Assembly (NCBI GenBank): GCA_902635645.1
Contig: CACPON010000011.1
Coordinates: 1 to 35,579 of the forward strand
Source: an uncultured SAR86 cluster bacterium
Lineage (GTDB): Bacteria > Pseudomonadota > Gammaproteobacteria > Magnimaribacterales > D2472
Reading direction: 5' to 3'
DNA length: 35,579 nucleotides
The translations under genes and the position numbers were made by a program. Positions within the stretch are counted from its first letter, which is position 1. Each line of letters starts with the position of its first letter. Positions 9,507 through 17,320 of the stretch are shown here, piece after piece. Below the pieces are notes generated by a model. It saw only the letters and a program-made list of their open reading frames with translations, had not been told where the DNA came from and ran no database searches.

Positions 9507-9837
9507 TTTAGTTTCGAGTACCTGCGAGGCTTGCATAATTGATGCACCTACAGTTTCAGATGATGAAGCCGGCTTGCTTTTAGAAGAAATAGAAGGCTGG
9601 GATTTAATTGATGATGGGATAAAAAAACTTAAAAAAGAATTCAGTTTTGCAAACTATACTGATTCAGTGAATTTTTTAAATAAAGTTGCTGATATGGCTA
9701 ATCATGAAGATCATCATCCCCAAATTATTCTTGAGTGGGGTAAAGTTACAATTATTTGGTGGTCGCATAAAATTAAAGGTTTACACAAAAATGATTTTAT
9801 TTGTGCAGCCAAAACAAACAATATAAATAAAAGTTAA
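9499..9837 (+). CDS. 4a-hydroxytetrahydrobiopterin (pterin-4a-carbinolamine) dehydratase
   Basis: Small PCD/DCoH-fold enzyme that dehydrates pterin-4a-carbinolamine, classically recycling the cofactor of aromatic amino acid hydroxylases. The active-site block EDHHPQIILEWGKV followed by WWSHKIKGLHKNDF carries the conserved histidines. I choose GTG 9499 (MSDLVSSTCEA) because many family members begin MSDL followed by a Cys-containing segment; GTG 9490 would add three residues. It overlaps the fumC stop by 8 bp. No phenylalanine hydroxylase is in the window, so its partner is elsewhere or it serves another pterin, as suggested for homologues tied to molybdopterin metabolism. Confidence 0.9.
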   Translation: MSDLVSSTCEACIIDAPTVSDDEAGLLLEEIEGWDLIDDGIKKLKKEFSFANYTDSVNFLNKVADMANHEDHHPQIILEWGKVTIIWWSHKIKGLHKNDFICAAKTNNINKS

Positions 9838-9838
9838 T

Positions 9839-10066
9839 ATGGAAAAAAACGAAAAACCTTATCAATCATTAGCTTGGTTAGCTACTGGGATTCTTATAAT
9901 TGCTGCAGCATTAGCTAGCTTTGTTCCTGAACTTGAGTATCATCATTGGGCTTTTATAACTGCTAATACCTTATGGGTATATGTTGGATGGCTGTGGAAA
10001 GAACAATCTTTGGTGGTATTAAATGCAGGATTGACCGCAATATACTTGTTAGGCATATTATCTTAG
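9839..10066 (+). CDS. Small inner-membrane protein, unknown function
   Basis: Seventy-five residues beginning one base after the preceding stop, so almost certainly cotranslated with the pterin dehydratase. About three hydrophobic stretches are visible: 11-29 (SLAWLATGILIIAAALAS), 36-52 (HWAFITANTLWVYVGWL) and 57-74 (LVVLNAGLTAIYLLGIL). The charged residues MEKNEKP precede the first one. I recognise no family. Tight spacing and a clean start support a real gene despite its size. Confidence 0.65.
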   Translation: MEKNEKPYQSLAWLATGILIIAAALASFVPELEYHHWAFITANTLWVYVGWLWKEQSLVVLNAGLTAIYLLGILS

Positions 10067-10089
10067 TAAACAATTATTTTACTATGTTC

Positions 10090-10095
10090 TATAAT
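10090..10095 (+). promoter_or_regulatory. Possible -10 element for the CMAH-like gene
   Basis: TATAAT lies 26 bp before ATG 10121 in a 54 bp gap. No clear -35 sequence is visible, so this is only a candidate. Confidence 0.3.
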
Positions 10096-10120
10096 TAAAA
10101 CTAATTATTACAGATAAAAA

Positions 10121-11461
10121 ATGAAACCAACCCTAGAATTTATTAATCATGCAAGCGTTCTAATATCAAACGAAAATGTTTCTTTGCTTTCTGATCCTTG
10201 GTATCAAGGTGATGCTTTTCATAAAGGCTGGAATCTTATTCATGAACTTACTGACGACGAGATAACACATCTACTTAATAGAGTAACTCATATATGGATA
10301 TCGCATGAACATCCAGATCATTTTTCTATTTCTTTTTTTATGAAATTTCAAAAAGTTATTTTAAAAAATAATATTGAAATTTTATTCCAAAAAACGAGTG
10401 ATAAAAGGGTCGAATCTTTTTTAACCGCTAAAAAATTTAATTTAACCATCTTAGAGCCGGATACATGGCTAGAAATAGGCCATGACTTTAAAATTTTAAA
10501 TTTTAAAGATGGTTTTTATGACTCTGGGCTAGCTATTAATACTTCTGGTGTGAGCTTTTTAAACCTGAATGATTGTGAAATAAAGTCTAGTGCTAGGTGT
10601 GACGAAATTTTTAAAATAACTGGGAAATGCGATGTATTAATATCGCAATTTAGTTATGCTGCATGGAAGGGAGGAAAAGAAAATATTTCTTGGAGAAAAA
10701 AAGCTGCTCAAGAAAAACTAGACACTTTACAGCTTCAAGTTAAAAAATTTAATCCAAGATATCTCATTCCATTTGCAAGTTTTGTAAGTTTTTCAAATGA
10801 AAGAAATTTTTATCTTAATGACAGCTCTAATACACCAATGGATGTTGTTGAAAAGTTTGAATTAATTGATGATGTTAAAACTATTGTAATGCAACCTTTT
10901 GATATATTGGACTTTAATGCTGATATTGATAATGATAACAAAAATGCCTTAGACTTTTGGAGTGAAAAGTATTTAAATTTAGAACCAAAAAACAAATTTG
11001 AAAAAAAAGAAATTCACGAACTCAATGAAATTTTTATGCAGTACAAGGAAAGAATTTTCAATAATAATTCAAAAATCTTTATAAAGATTGCAAGACTTTT
11101 TTCACCTATACCAGTATTTAAACCTTTAAATATTTACTTAGATGACATCAAATCTAATATTAAATTCGATATTTTTTCAGAAAAATTGGAGCTTTCACAT
11201 AACTCACCAGATATAGAAATGTCGTCTGAATCTTTATACTTCATCATGCAAAATACATTTGGTTTTGATACTTTGACGGTTAATGGTTGTTTTGAAGAAA
11301 GAAAAAACAAAGGTTTTTCAAAGATGGCTAAATCTCTTGCCATAGAAAACTTAAATAATATTGGCATCAAGTTTAATTTATACATAATACTTAATTTTAA
11401 ATTAATCTCCCTTTTTCTTAATAGATTAAAAGTTGCATCAAAAAAAATAAGCGATACTTAA
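10121..11461 (+). CDS. Metallo-beta-lactamase-fold protein resembling the CMP-Neu5Ac hydroxylase domain
   Basis: MBL-fold hydrolase or oxygenase-like protein of 446 residues. The metal-binding motif HEHPDH lies at residues 62-67. The downstream stretch from about 180 to 250 (ISQFSYAAWKGG, KKFNPRYLIPFASF, then NTPMDV) resembles the MBL portion of vertebrate CMP-N-acetylneuraminate hydroxylase, as recalled, but there is no N-terminal Rieske iron-sulfur domain. The last ~170 residues are Lys/Ile/Asn-rich and unrecognised. Bacterial members of this group are often found with surface-glycan genes. Here the next gene (7 bp downstream) is a flavin reductase, which could supply electrons. The reaction is unknown; calling it a sialic-acid enzyme would go beyond the evidence. 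Confidence 0.75.
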   Translation: MKPTLEFINHASVLISNENVSLLSDPWYQGDAFHKGWNLIHELTDDEITHLLNRVTHIWISHEHPDHFSISFFMKFQKVILKNNIEILFQKTSDKRVESFLTAKKFNLTILEPDTWLEIGHDFKILNFKDGFYDSGLAINTSGVSFLNLNDCEIKSSARCDEIFKITGKCDVLISQFSYAAWKGGKENISWRKKAAQEKLDTLQLQVKKFNPRYLIPFASFVSFSNERNFYLNDSSNTPMDVVEKFELIDDVKTIVMQPFDILDFNADIDNDNKNALDFWSEKYLNLEPKNKFEKKEIHELNEIFMQYKERIFNNNSKIFIKIARLFSPIPVFKPLNIYLDDIKSNIKFDIFSEKLELSHNSPDIEMSSESLYFIMQNTFGFDTLTVNGCFEERKNKGFSKMAKSLAIENLNNIGIKFNLYIILNFKLISLFLNRLKVASKKISDT

Positions 11462-11468
11462 TATTCTT

Positions 11469-11954
11469 ATGATCGAAGACTTTAGAGAAGCCTTAAAAAG
11501 ATTAGTATATCCCGTAGCAATAATCTCAGGCTTAGATTCTTCAAATCATACTTCTGCAATTACTGTTTCATCATTAACATCTATTTCTTTTGAGCCCCCA
11601 TCTCTTTTGGTTTGCATCAACAAGGAATCATCATTTGCATGCGCAATAAAAAAAAATTGTTATGTAAATATAAATCTACTTCAAGGATCTCAAAAAGATA
11701 TCTCTGTAAAATGTAGTAAGCCTGAATTAAAAAAAGAAAGATTTGATGATAAATCTTGGTCATATGATGAAAACAATGTTCCATATTTAAAGACATCACA
11801 ATCAGTTCTATTTGCTAGCATTGAAAGCTATAGCACTTTTGGAACGCATTATATTGTAATTATGAAGGTATTTAAGGTGCTAAATATGAATTGTAATTCA
11901 AGTCCTTTGTTGTATGGCAACCAGAAGTATATAGACTATATAAAATTAGATTAA
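11469..11954 (+). CDS. Flavin reductase-like FMN-binding split-barrel protein
   Basis: HpaC/FRP-type short flavin reductase of 161 residues, expected to reduce FMN or FAD with NAD(P)H for a partner oxygenase. The N-terminal half fits the family: FREALKRLVYPVAIISG, then SAITVSSLTSISFEPPSLLVCIN and the CYVNINLL strand, with the end of the barrel around HYIVIMKVFKV. It starts 7 bp after the CMAH-like gene. No classical two-component monooxygenase is adjacent, so the upstream MBL-fold protein is the only nearby candidate partner. Confidence 0.85.
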   Translation: MIEDFREALKRLVYPVAIISGLDSSNHTSAITVSSLTSISFEPPSLLVCINKESSFACAIKKNCYVNINLLQGSQKDISVKCSKPELKKERFDDKSWSYDENNVPYLKTSQSVLFASIESYSTFGTHYIVIMKVFKVLNMNCNSSPLLYGNQKYIDYIKLD

Positions 11955-11999
11955 TACAGTATTTTAGCATCTAATCTTTTTTTTCATTATTGTCTTGGT

Positions 12000-12005
12000 T
12001 ATAAT
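12000..12005 (+). promoter_or_regulatory. TATAAT immediately before guaB (possible leaderless start)
   Basis: A perfect -10 hexamer ends only five bases before the guaB ATG at 12011. If used, transcription would start at about the A of the ATG, giving a leaderless mRNA; no Shine-Dalgarno precedes the ATG. There is no convincing -35. Confidence 0.35.
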
Positions 12006-12010
12006 CCACC

Positions 12011-13474
12011 ATGGAAAAAGTAAAACAAAAAGCATTAACGTTTGACGATGTTCTTCTTTTACCAAGGTATAGCGACTTTATACCTAACGAAGCTTCGACT
12101 CAAACTAAACTTACAAAAAACATAAATATCAAAGTACCTTTGATTTCAGCTGCTATGGATACTGTGACTGAATCACGAATGGCTATTGCTTTAGCTGAAG
12201 TTGGAGGAATTGGCATTATTCATAAAAATAACTCTATTGATGAACAAGTTCTAGAAGTTAAGACTGTAAAAAAATATGAAAGTGGAGTTGTAAGAGATCC
12301 ATTAACAATAGAGTCTGATAAGTCTATTGGTGAATTGATTCAACTAACAACAGAATTAAACATTTCTGGTATGCCTGTTGTTGATAATGGAGAGCTCAAG
12401 GGAATAGTAACTAGCAGAGACTTTAGATATGCAGATAATATGGAGGCACAAGTGTCATCAATTATGACTCCGCATAATCAATTAATAACTGTAGAAGAAG
12501 GTACGCCTCAAGAAATCGTAAAAAAACTAATGCATGAAAATAGAATAGAGAAAGTTTTAGTTATTGATCAATCAGGAGCATTAGGCGGATTAGTAACTAT
12601 GAAAGATATAGAAAAGTCTGCAGAGCATCCAGATGCAACTAAAGATAATTCTGGAAGCTTAATGGTTGGAGCTGCTTTAGGTACTAGTCCAGATACGCTT
12701 GAAAGAGCAAAAGCTCTATATGAAGCTGGGGTTGATTTATTTGTCATTGATAGTGCTCATGGACATTCAAAGAATGTTATTGAAACTATTAAAATTATAA
12801 AAAAAGAATTCCCATCTATTGATGTAATAGGTGGAAATGTGGCTACTCCTGAGGGAGCTATAGAACTTGTTAAAGCTGGAGCTGATGCAGTTAAAGTAGG
12901 AATGGGTCCAGGGTCTATTTGTACAACAAGAATTATTGCTGGTATTGGTGTTCCTCAAATATCGGCAATTTTAGATATAAAAGAAGCTCTTAAAAAAATG
13001 GATGTAGGCATTATTGCTGACGGAGGAATAAGATTTTCAGGAGATATAGCTAAAGCCATAGCTGCAGGCGCTGATTCAGTAATGCTTGGTGGTTTATTTG
13101 CAGGAACTGAAGAGGCTCCAGGCAAGGTTGAACTTTACCAAGGAAGAAGTTTTAAAACTTATCGTGGCATGGGTTCTATTGGTGCTATGACTGAGAGGCA
13201 GGATGCAAACAGATATATGCAAGAAGATACGGATGCAGAAAAATTAGTACCTGAGGGTATTGAAGGTAGGGTTCCATATAAAGGACTAGTTATAAATGTT
13301 ATCAATCAATTAATTGGTGGACTTAGACAGTCTATGGGCTATATAGGCTGTAAAACTATTGATGAGGTTCATCAGAATAGTGAATTTGTTGAAATTACTA
13401 ATGCCGGTATGACAGAAAGTCATGTTCATGATGTGATGATTACAAAGGAAGCACCTAACTATCAAAGAAGTTAA
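12011..13474 (+). CDS. guaB: Inosine-5'-monophosphate dehydrogenase
   Basis: Oxidises IMP to XMP with NAD, the first committed step of guanine nucleotide synthesis. It starts [17 protein letters not shown] as in the family. A CBS-domain pair spans about 93-205 ([17 protein letters not shown], then [16 protein letters not shown]). The (beta/alpha)8 core carries [11 protein letters not shown], the catalytic-loop [10 protein letters not shown] with its cysteine near 304, [12 protein letters not shown] and [10 protein letters not shown]; the C-terminal flap is also present. The length (487) is standard. It is nine bases upstream of guaA, forming the usual guaBA operon. Confidence 0.97.
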   Translation: MEKVKQKALTFDDVLLLPRYSDFIPNEASTQTKLTKNINIKVPLISAAMDTVTESRMAIALAEVGGIGIIHKNNSIDEQVLEVKTVKKYESGVVRDPLTIESDKSIGELIQLTTELNISGMPVVDNGELKGIVTSRDFRYADNMEAQVSSIMTPHNQLITVEEGTPQEIVKKLMHENRIEKVLVIDQSGALGGLVTMKDIEKSAEHPDATKDNSGSLMVGAALGTSPDTLERAKALYEAGVDLFVIDSAHGHSKNVIETIKIIKKEFPSIDVIGGNVATPEGAIELVKAGADAVKVGMGPGSICTTRIIAGIGVPQISAILDIKEALKKMDVGIIADGGIRFSGDIAKAIAAGADSVMLGGLFAGTEEAPGKVELYQGRSFKTYRGMGSIGAMTERQDANRYMQEDTDAEKLVPEGIEGRVPYKGLVINVINQLIGGLRQSMGYIGCKTIDEVHQNSEFVEITNAGMTESHVHDVMITKEAPNYQRS

Positions 13475-13483
13475 TAATCACAA

Positions 13484-15052
13484 ATGACTGTTAATTTATC
13501 ATCTTCAAACAAACAAATAGATACCATTTTGGTTTTAGATTTTGGTTCTCAATATACTCAATTAATTGCGCGTAGGATTCGGGAGAGCAATGTTTATTCA
13601 GAAATTCTTCCGTGGGATATCGATGAAGGAAAAATTAAATTAATCAATCCGAAAGGTATTATTTTATCTGGAGGTCCTGATTCAGTTACCAATAGTTACA
13701 CACCAAGAGTTTCACAAATAGTTTTTGACCTAAATATACCTATTTTAGGCATATGTTACGGAATGCAGACTCTTGCTGAGCAACTAGGTGGACAAGTTAT
13801 ATCATCAGACCAAAAAGAATTTGGATATTCAGAACTTCAAGTTACAGCAGATTGTGTTTTATTTTCTGATTTAGGGAAAACTCTTAATGTGTGGATGAGT
13901 CATGGTGATCAAGTCCAAGATCTGCCTGATAATTTTGATTTAGTTGCAGCTACTGCAACTGCCCCAATTGCTGCCATGCAACATACAACTAAACCAATAT
14001 ATGCGCTTCAATTTCATCCAGAAGTAACCCATACAGAAGATGGAAAAACTGTTTTAGATAATTTTATTTTTAAAGTTTGTGGTTCAAAAAAAGATTGGAA
14101 GATGGATGATTTGATTGGACAAAGAATTAAAGAAATTAAAGATCAAGTTCAAAATAATAAAGTTCTACTAGGTCTTTCTGGTGGTGTGGATTCTTCAGTG
14201 ACCGCAGCTCTTTTAAATAAAGCAATTGGCAATAAATTAGTATGTGTTTTTGTTGATAACGGTCTTCTTAGAAAAGGCGAAGCAGAAGAAGTTATGAATA
14301 CTTTTAAAGAAAATATGAACTTAAATGTTATTAAATCTGACAGTGAAGAAGTATTTTTGAGACATCTAAAAGGTGTTGAAGATCCTGAGCAAAAAAGAAA
14401 AATCATAGGCAGAACTTTTATTGATGTTTTTGATGCAGAAGCAACGAAATTAAAAGACGTACATTTTTTAGCACAAGGCACAATATATCCTGATGTTATT
14501 GAATCTTCTGGGTCTGAATCAAAAGAGGCTAGAGTTATAAAATCTCATCATAATGTTGGCGGTCTCCCTGAGGAAATGAAAATGGACCTTGTTGAACCCT
14601 TGAGAGATCTTTTTAAAGATGAGGTCAGAAGAATGGGTGTTGAGCTTGGCCTTGCTCCTGAAATGCTTAATAGGCATCCATTTCCTGGTCCTGGTCTTGG
14701 AGTAAGAATCCTTGGTGATATTACTAAAGAAAAAACAACTGTTTTAAAAGAAGCTGACCATATTTTTATAGAAGAATTAATCAAAGCTGATCTTTATAAA
14801 ACAGTAAGCCAGGCTTTTGCAGTCTATCTACCAATTAAATCAGTGGGTGTTGTTGGAGATGAGAGAAGGTATGCTGAAGTTATTGGCCTGCGGGCAGTAG
14901 AGACTGTTGATTTCATGACAGCAAGATGGGCACATTTACCTTACGAGTTTTTAGAGCATGTTTCCAATCGCATAGTTAATGAAATCGAAGAAGTTAGTAG
15001 GGTGGTTTATGATATTTCAAGCAAACCACCAGCAACTATTGAGTGGGAATAA
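13484..15052 (+). CDS. guaA: GMP synthase (glutamine-hydrolysing)
   Basis: Converts XMP to GMP using ATP and glutamine. The N-terminal class I amidotransferase domain has [14 protein letters not shown], nucleophile Cys91 in GICYGMQ, and the His/Glu pair in LQFHPEVTH. The ATP-pyrophosphatase domain has the PP-loop [10 protein letters not shown] near 226-235, and the C-terminal dimerisation domain ends PATIEWE. All 522 residues are intact. The last codons and the stop lie inside a 20 bp sequence repeated at 18140 and 18509, so this gene's 3' end is the attachment site of the accessory DNA that follows. The repeat leaves the GuaA C-terminus unchanged, which explains why insertion is tolerated. 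Confidence 0.98.
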   Translation: MTVNLSSSNKQIDTILVLDFGSQYTQLIARRIRESNVYSEILPWDIDEGKIKLINPKGIILSGGPDSVTNSYTPRVSQIVFDLNIPILGICYGMQTLAEQLGGQVISSDQKEFGYSELQVTADCVLFSDLGKTLNVWMSHGDQVQDLPDNFDLVAATATAPIAAMQHTTKPIYALQFHPEVTHTEDGKTVLDNFIFKVCGSKKDWKMDDLIGQRIKEIKDQVQNNKVLLGLSGGVDSSVTAALLNKAIGNKLVCVFVDNGLLRKGEAEEVMNTFKENMNLNVIKSDSEEVFLRHLKGVEDPEQKRKIIGRTFIDVFDAEATKLKDVHFLAQGTIYPDVIESSGSESKEARVIKSHHNVGGLPEEMKMDLVEPLRDLFKDEVRRMGVELGLAPEMLNRHPFPGPGLGVRILGDITKEKTTVLKEADHIFIEELIKADLYKTVSQAFAVYLPIKSVGVVGDERRYAEVIGLRAVETVDFMTARWAHLPYEFLEHVSNRIVNEIEEVSRVVYDISSKPPATIEWE

Positions 15053-15054
15053 AA
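15035..15054 (+). repeat. Attachment-site repeat copy 1 (3' end of guaA)
   Basis: actattgagtgggaataaaa, covering the codons for the last residues of GuaA and its TAA stop. Identical 20 bp copies occur at 18140-18159 and 18509-18528 in the same orientation. The match with copy 3 extends one more base on each side. Such duplication of a target gene's 3' end is the standard mark of site-specific integration, and guaA is a known integration hotspot for genomic islands. Confidence 0.9.
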
Positions 15055-15080
15055 AAATACCTTATATCAGTAATTTACGT

Positions 15081-15097
15081 ATGACACATCTTGTCAT
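15081..15097. repeat. Short inverted repeat at the left end of island A
   Basis: ATGACA (15081-15086) and TGTCAT (15092-15097) are perfect 6 bp inverted arms around a 5-base spacer. The left arm includes one of the four TGACACA heptamers of the island (15082-15088). It may be a protein-binding site at the element's end. Confidence 0.4.
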
Positions 15098-15132
15098 TTA
15101 AACGCAAGAATGCAGATTTCAAAAACATGAAA

Positions 15133-15153
15133 ACACAAATCTGACACACTATT
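15133..15153 (+). repeat. 21 bp subterminal repeat, left copy
   Basis: Twenty of 21 bases match 18081-18101 near the other end of the island, in the same orientation. The only difference is C at 15141 versus G at 18089. It contains a TGACACA heptamer (15142-15148). The position near both ends suggests arm-type recombinase or accessory-protein binding sites. It is followed after one base by CAACTATTGA (15155-15164), which copies ten bases of the attachment repeat region. Confidence 0.75.
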
Positions 15154-15194
15154 ACAACTATTGAAAGGCATAATTTTATGGCAGAATAGTTTGT

Positions 15195-15587
15195 ATGGAA
15201 AATACACATAATTTTAAAACTCAAAATATTGAACTACTATTAAATGCAGAAAAAATTGCAACTAAACTTTCAATAGATTTAAAATTTTTATATGAATCAA
15301 AGGTTCAAATAAGAGAACAATTCAAAGAACTTAATAATGCCTCAAAAATATCATTTGAGGATCTTGTAGAAGCAAATTCATTTGGAGCAAACAACGGATT
15401 TAAAATGATAGTTCAAAATTTGGAAAACTTATCAAAATCAATAAATGAATTTCATAACGGCGATGTAATGAGTTTTAGGTCTGATGAAACAGGCAATGAA
15501 ATTTTTGAAAGCACATTAAAAAATATTTCATCTGCATTTGAGCACATTTGCAAATGGTATGCTATTGATCAATTGAACAAACCCTAA
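15195..15587 (+). CDS. Unknown protein, first gene of island A operon
   Basis: The 130 residues are rich in Lys, Asn, Glu and Ile, appear mostly helical and have no membrane segment. I recognise no motif. It begins NFKTQNIELLLNAEKIA and contains repeated hydrophobic-heptad stretches that could make a helical bundle or dimer interface. Its stop overlaps the start of the next gene (TAATG, 15585-15589), indicating coupled translation and suggesting that the two products work together. TTGAAA (15161-15166) and CAGAAT (15182-15187), 15 bp apart, are a weak promoter candidate that would give an almost leaderless transcript. Its place before an HsdM/HsdS/AlbA-like protein would suit an accessory subunit or an antitoxin-like partner, which is speculative. 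Confidence 0.75.
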   Translation: MENTHNFKTQNIELLLNAEKIATKLSIDLKFLYESKVQIREQFKELNNASKISFEDLVEANSFGANNGFKMIVQNLENLSKSINEFHNGDVMSFRSDETGNEIFESTLKNISSAFEHICKWYAIDQLNKP

Positions 15588-17320
15588 TGTCTAACCATAT
15601 TAAAAAAATAGACGGCACGCTAATTACTAAAATATTAGAAGCAATAATCTATGAGTTAAATTTTGAAAAGAAAAAAATATTACATCTTCAGTTATCAGAA
15701 TTATTATCTTTTAGAGAGTTCAATCTTTTTGAGAAGATAAAATATAAAAAAATTAACTCTGATACTGCTGATAAAGAATTTTTTGAACAAGAAGATAAGT
15801 TTGATTTAATATTCGCTGACATACCTTTTGGCATTAAACAACTTGGAGAAAAAAGTATTTCTTTGTCAATTCTGGACCACTTAGAACCAAAAGGGATTTG
15901 TTGCGTTATCATGCCAAATTTTTACAAAACCTTTAAAAGTATTCAGGGTAAAAGTTACTTAAATGAAATAAAGCGTAAAGGTTTTCATATTTTGAGTGTT
16001 CTAAATCTCCCTCATGATTTTTTAATGCCTCATTTAGGTATTCAGTCTACTCTTGTTTTTTTTATTCATGACAATGGTGTTGAACAAACACACTTTCAAA
16101 CCTATAAAGACTCTAATTATTCTGGAACATATGCAGATATAACTAGTTGGAGAATATCGCTTATATATGATGTTGATAAAAGAAAATCTTTTATAGAAAA
16201 TGATTTTGAACTTCCTTATCAAGAGGAAGATCTTGCAATTCAATGGGATCCTGAGTTAATAGAAGGTTTGGAATACAAAATATCTGATTTTGTTGGGTTT
16301 GATCACTGGAAAGAGTTAAGACAAATAGAAAAACTTGATACTGAATATGGTGGATATACTTCAATTGCCTTATCTGAGTTGGCAATTGTTAATTCCACCA
16401 AAGATGAGTTCAAGGATGTTAAAGATGCTATCTATATACCTGCTATTGGAAATACAGAGGTTATTGATTTTTTGCCTCTAAAAAATTCAAAAAAGAAACC
16501 ACATAATTATTTCCAAATAGTAATTAATGACAATAGGATAAAAAAAGAATATTTACTTAATTATTTAAATAGTTCATTGGGACAAAAATTTATTAAATTA
16601 GAGTTTTTGAAGAATGATTCTACAATCTCAAGATTAAAAAAGATTGATATCTTAAAACTGCAAATACACCTACCCAATCTTGGAGTACAGGATGAGATAA
16701 TACGCAATGTAAATAAACTCAATAAAGTTAAAAAACTTCTAATTGATATTGAAAGTAGTATCGCCACTAAACCTATTTCCTCTACTGAGCAACTCAATAA
16801 ACTTGATCAGATATATAAGTCCTCTATGGAACTTAGCGAGTCTGAGATATATTTTGATGAAATTTTAAAAGGAGAATCAACATCAAGAGAGTTTAAGGAA
16901 ACTTTTGCTCTAGATGTGAAAATAAAAAAAAGGGCAGACCATATAGTTTTTTCCTGTATTAAAACAATTGCTGGTTTTTTAAATGGAAATGGGGGATCTT
17001 TATATATTGGAGTAGCGGATAATTCTGATATAAAAGGTATTGAGAAAGAAGTTGGAACTAAAAAATTATTCAAAAGTACTGATAAGTATCAACTCGCAAT
17101 AAAGGATACTTTAAAAAAACGAATAGGTACCTCAAGTTTAAATAATGTTAATTTTAAATTAATTAAAATTCGTGGAAAAAAAATATTACTTATCAGTTGT
17201 TTAAAATCTGATCATCAAGTTTTTATTGATAATAAAGATACTTATCTTAGAGTTGGTCCATCTACAGAATTACTAGAGGGACCTGATTTAGTTAATTTTT
17301 CAAAGGAAAGATTTAGTTAA
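15587..17320 (+). CDS. Fusion: degenerate N6-adenine MTase, HsdS-like TRD, Schlafen AlbA_2 domain
   Basis: A 577-residue multidomain protein. Residues 1-160 resemble the second half of a type I HsdM methyltransferase: FADIPFGIK (76-84) stands where NPPF motif IV is expected, followed by HLEPKGICCVIMPN (98-111), FHILSVLNLPHDF and STLVFFI. The AdoMet-binding FxGxG motif I is absent, so methylation is unlikely. Residues 230-395 look like an HsdS target-recognition domain plus coiled coil (ISDFVGFDHWKEL, YLLNYLNSSLGQ, ISRLKKIDILKLQI, LNKVKKLLIDIE). Residues 429-577 are an AlbA_2 domain: GESTSREFKETF and AGFLNGNGGSLYIGVAD. Start and stop both overlap neighbours by TAATG. The likely role is sequence-specific nucleic-acid recognition with an AlbA_2 effector, as in a restriction-like or defence system; this is inferred. 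Domain calls are from motif reading only. Confidence 0.75.
   Translation: MSNHIKKIDGTLITKILEAIIYELNFEKKKILHLQLSELLSFREFNLFEKIKYKKINSDTADKEFFEQEDKFDLIFADIPFGIKQLGEKSISLSILDHLEPKGICCVIMPNFYKTFKSIQGKSYLNEIKRKGFHILSVLNLPHDFLMPHLGIQSTLVFFIHDNGVEQTHFQTYKDSNYSGTYADITSWRISLIYDVDKRKSFIENDFELPYQEEDLAIQWDPELIEGLEYKISDFVGFDHWKELRQIEKLDTEYGGYTSIALSELAIVNSTKDEFKDVKDAIYIPAIGNTEVIDFLPLKNSKKKPHNYFQIVINDNRIKKEYLLNYLNSSLGQKFIKLEFLKNDSTISRLKKIDILKLQIHLPNLGVQDEIIRNVNKLNKVKKLLIDIESSIATKPISSTEQLNKLDQIYKSSMELSESEIYFDEILKGESTSREFKETFALDVKIKKRADHIVFSCIKTIAGFLNGNGGSLYIGVADNSDIKGIEKEVGTKKLFKSTDKYQLAIKDTLKKRIGTSSLNNVNFKLIKIRGKKILLISCLKSDHQVFIDNKDTYLRVGPSTELLEGPDLVNFSKERFS

Noticed and set aside
10121-11461. Sialic acid hydroxylase
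   Set aside because: Only the MBL-like part resembles CMAH; the Rieske domain is absent and there are no sialic acid genes nearby.
14149-14481. Minus-strand 110-residue ORF within guaA
   Set aside because: Opposite the conserved PP-loop domain of guaA; no independent support.
15587-16100. Active N6-adenine DNA methyltransferase
   Set aside because: The AdoMet-binding motif I is not present before DIPFG and the N-terminal region is too short for the HsdM helical domain plus Rossmann core.
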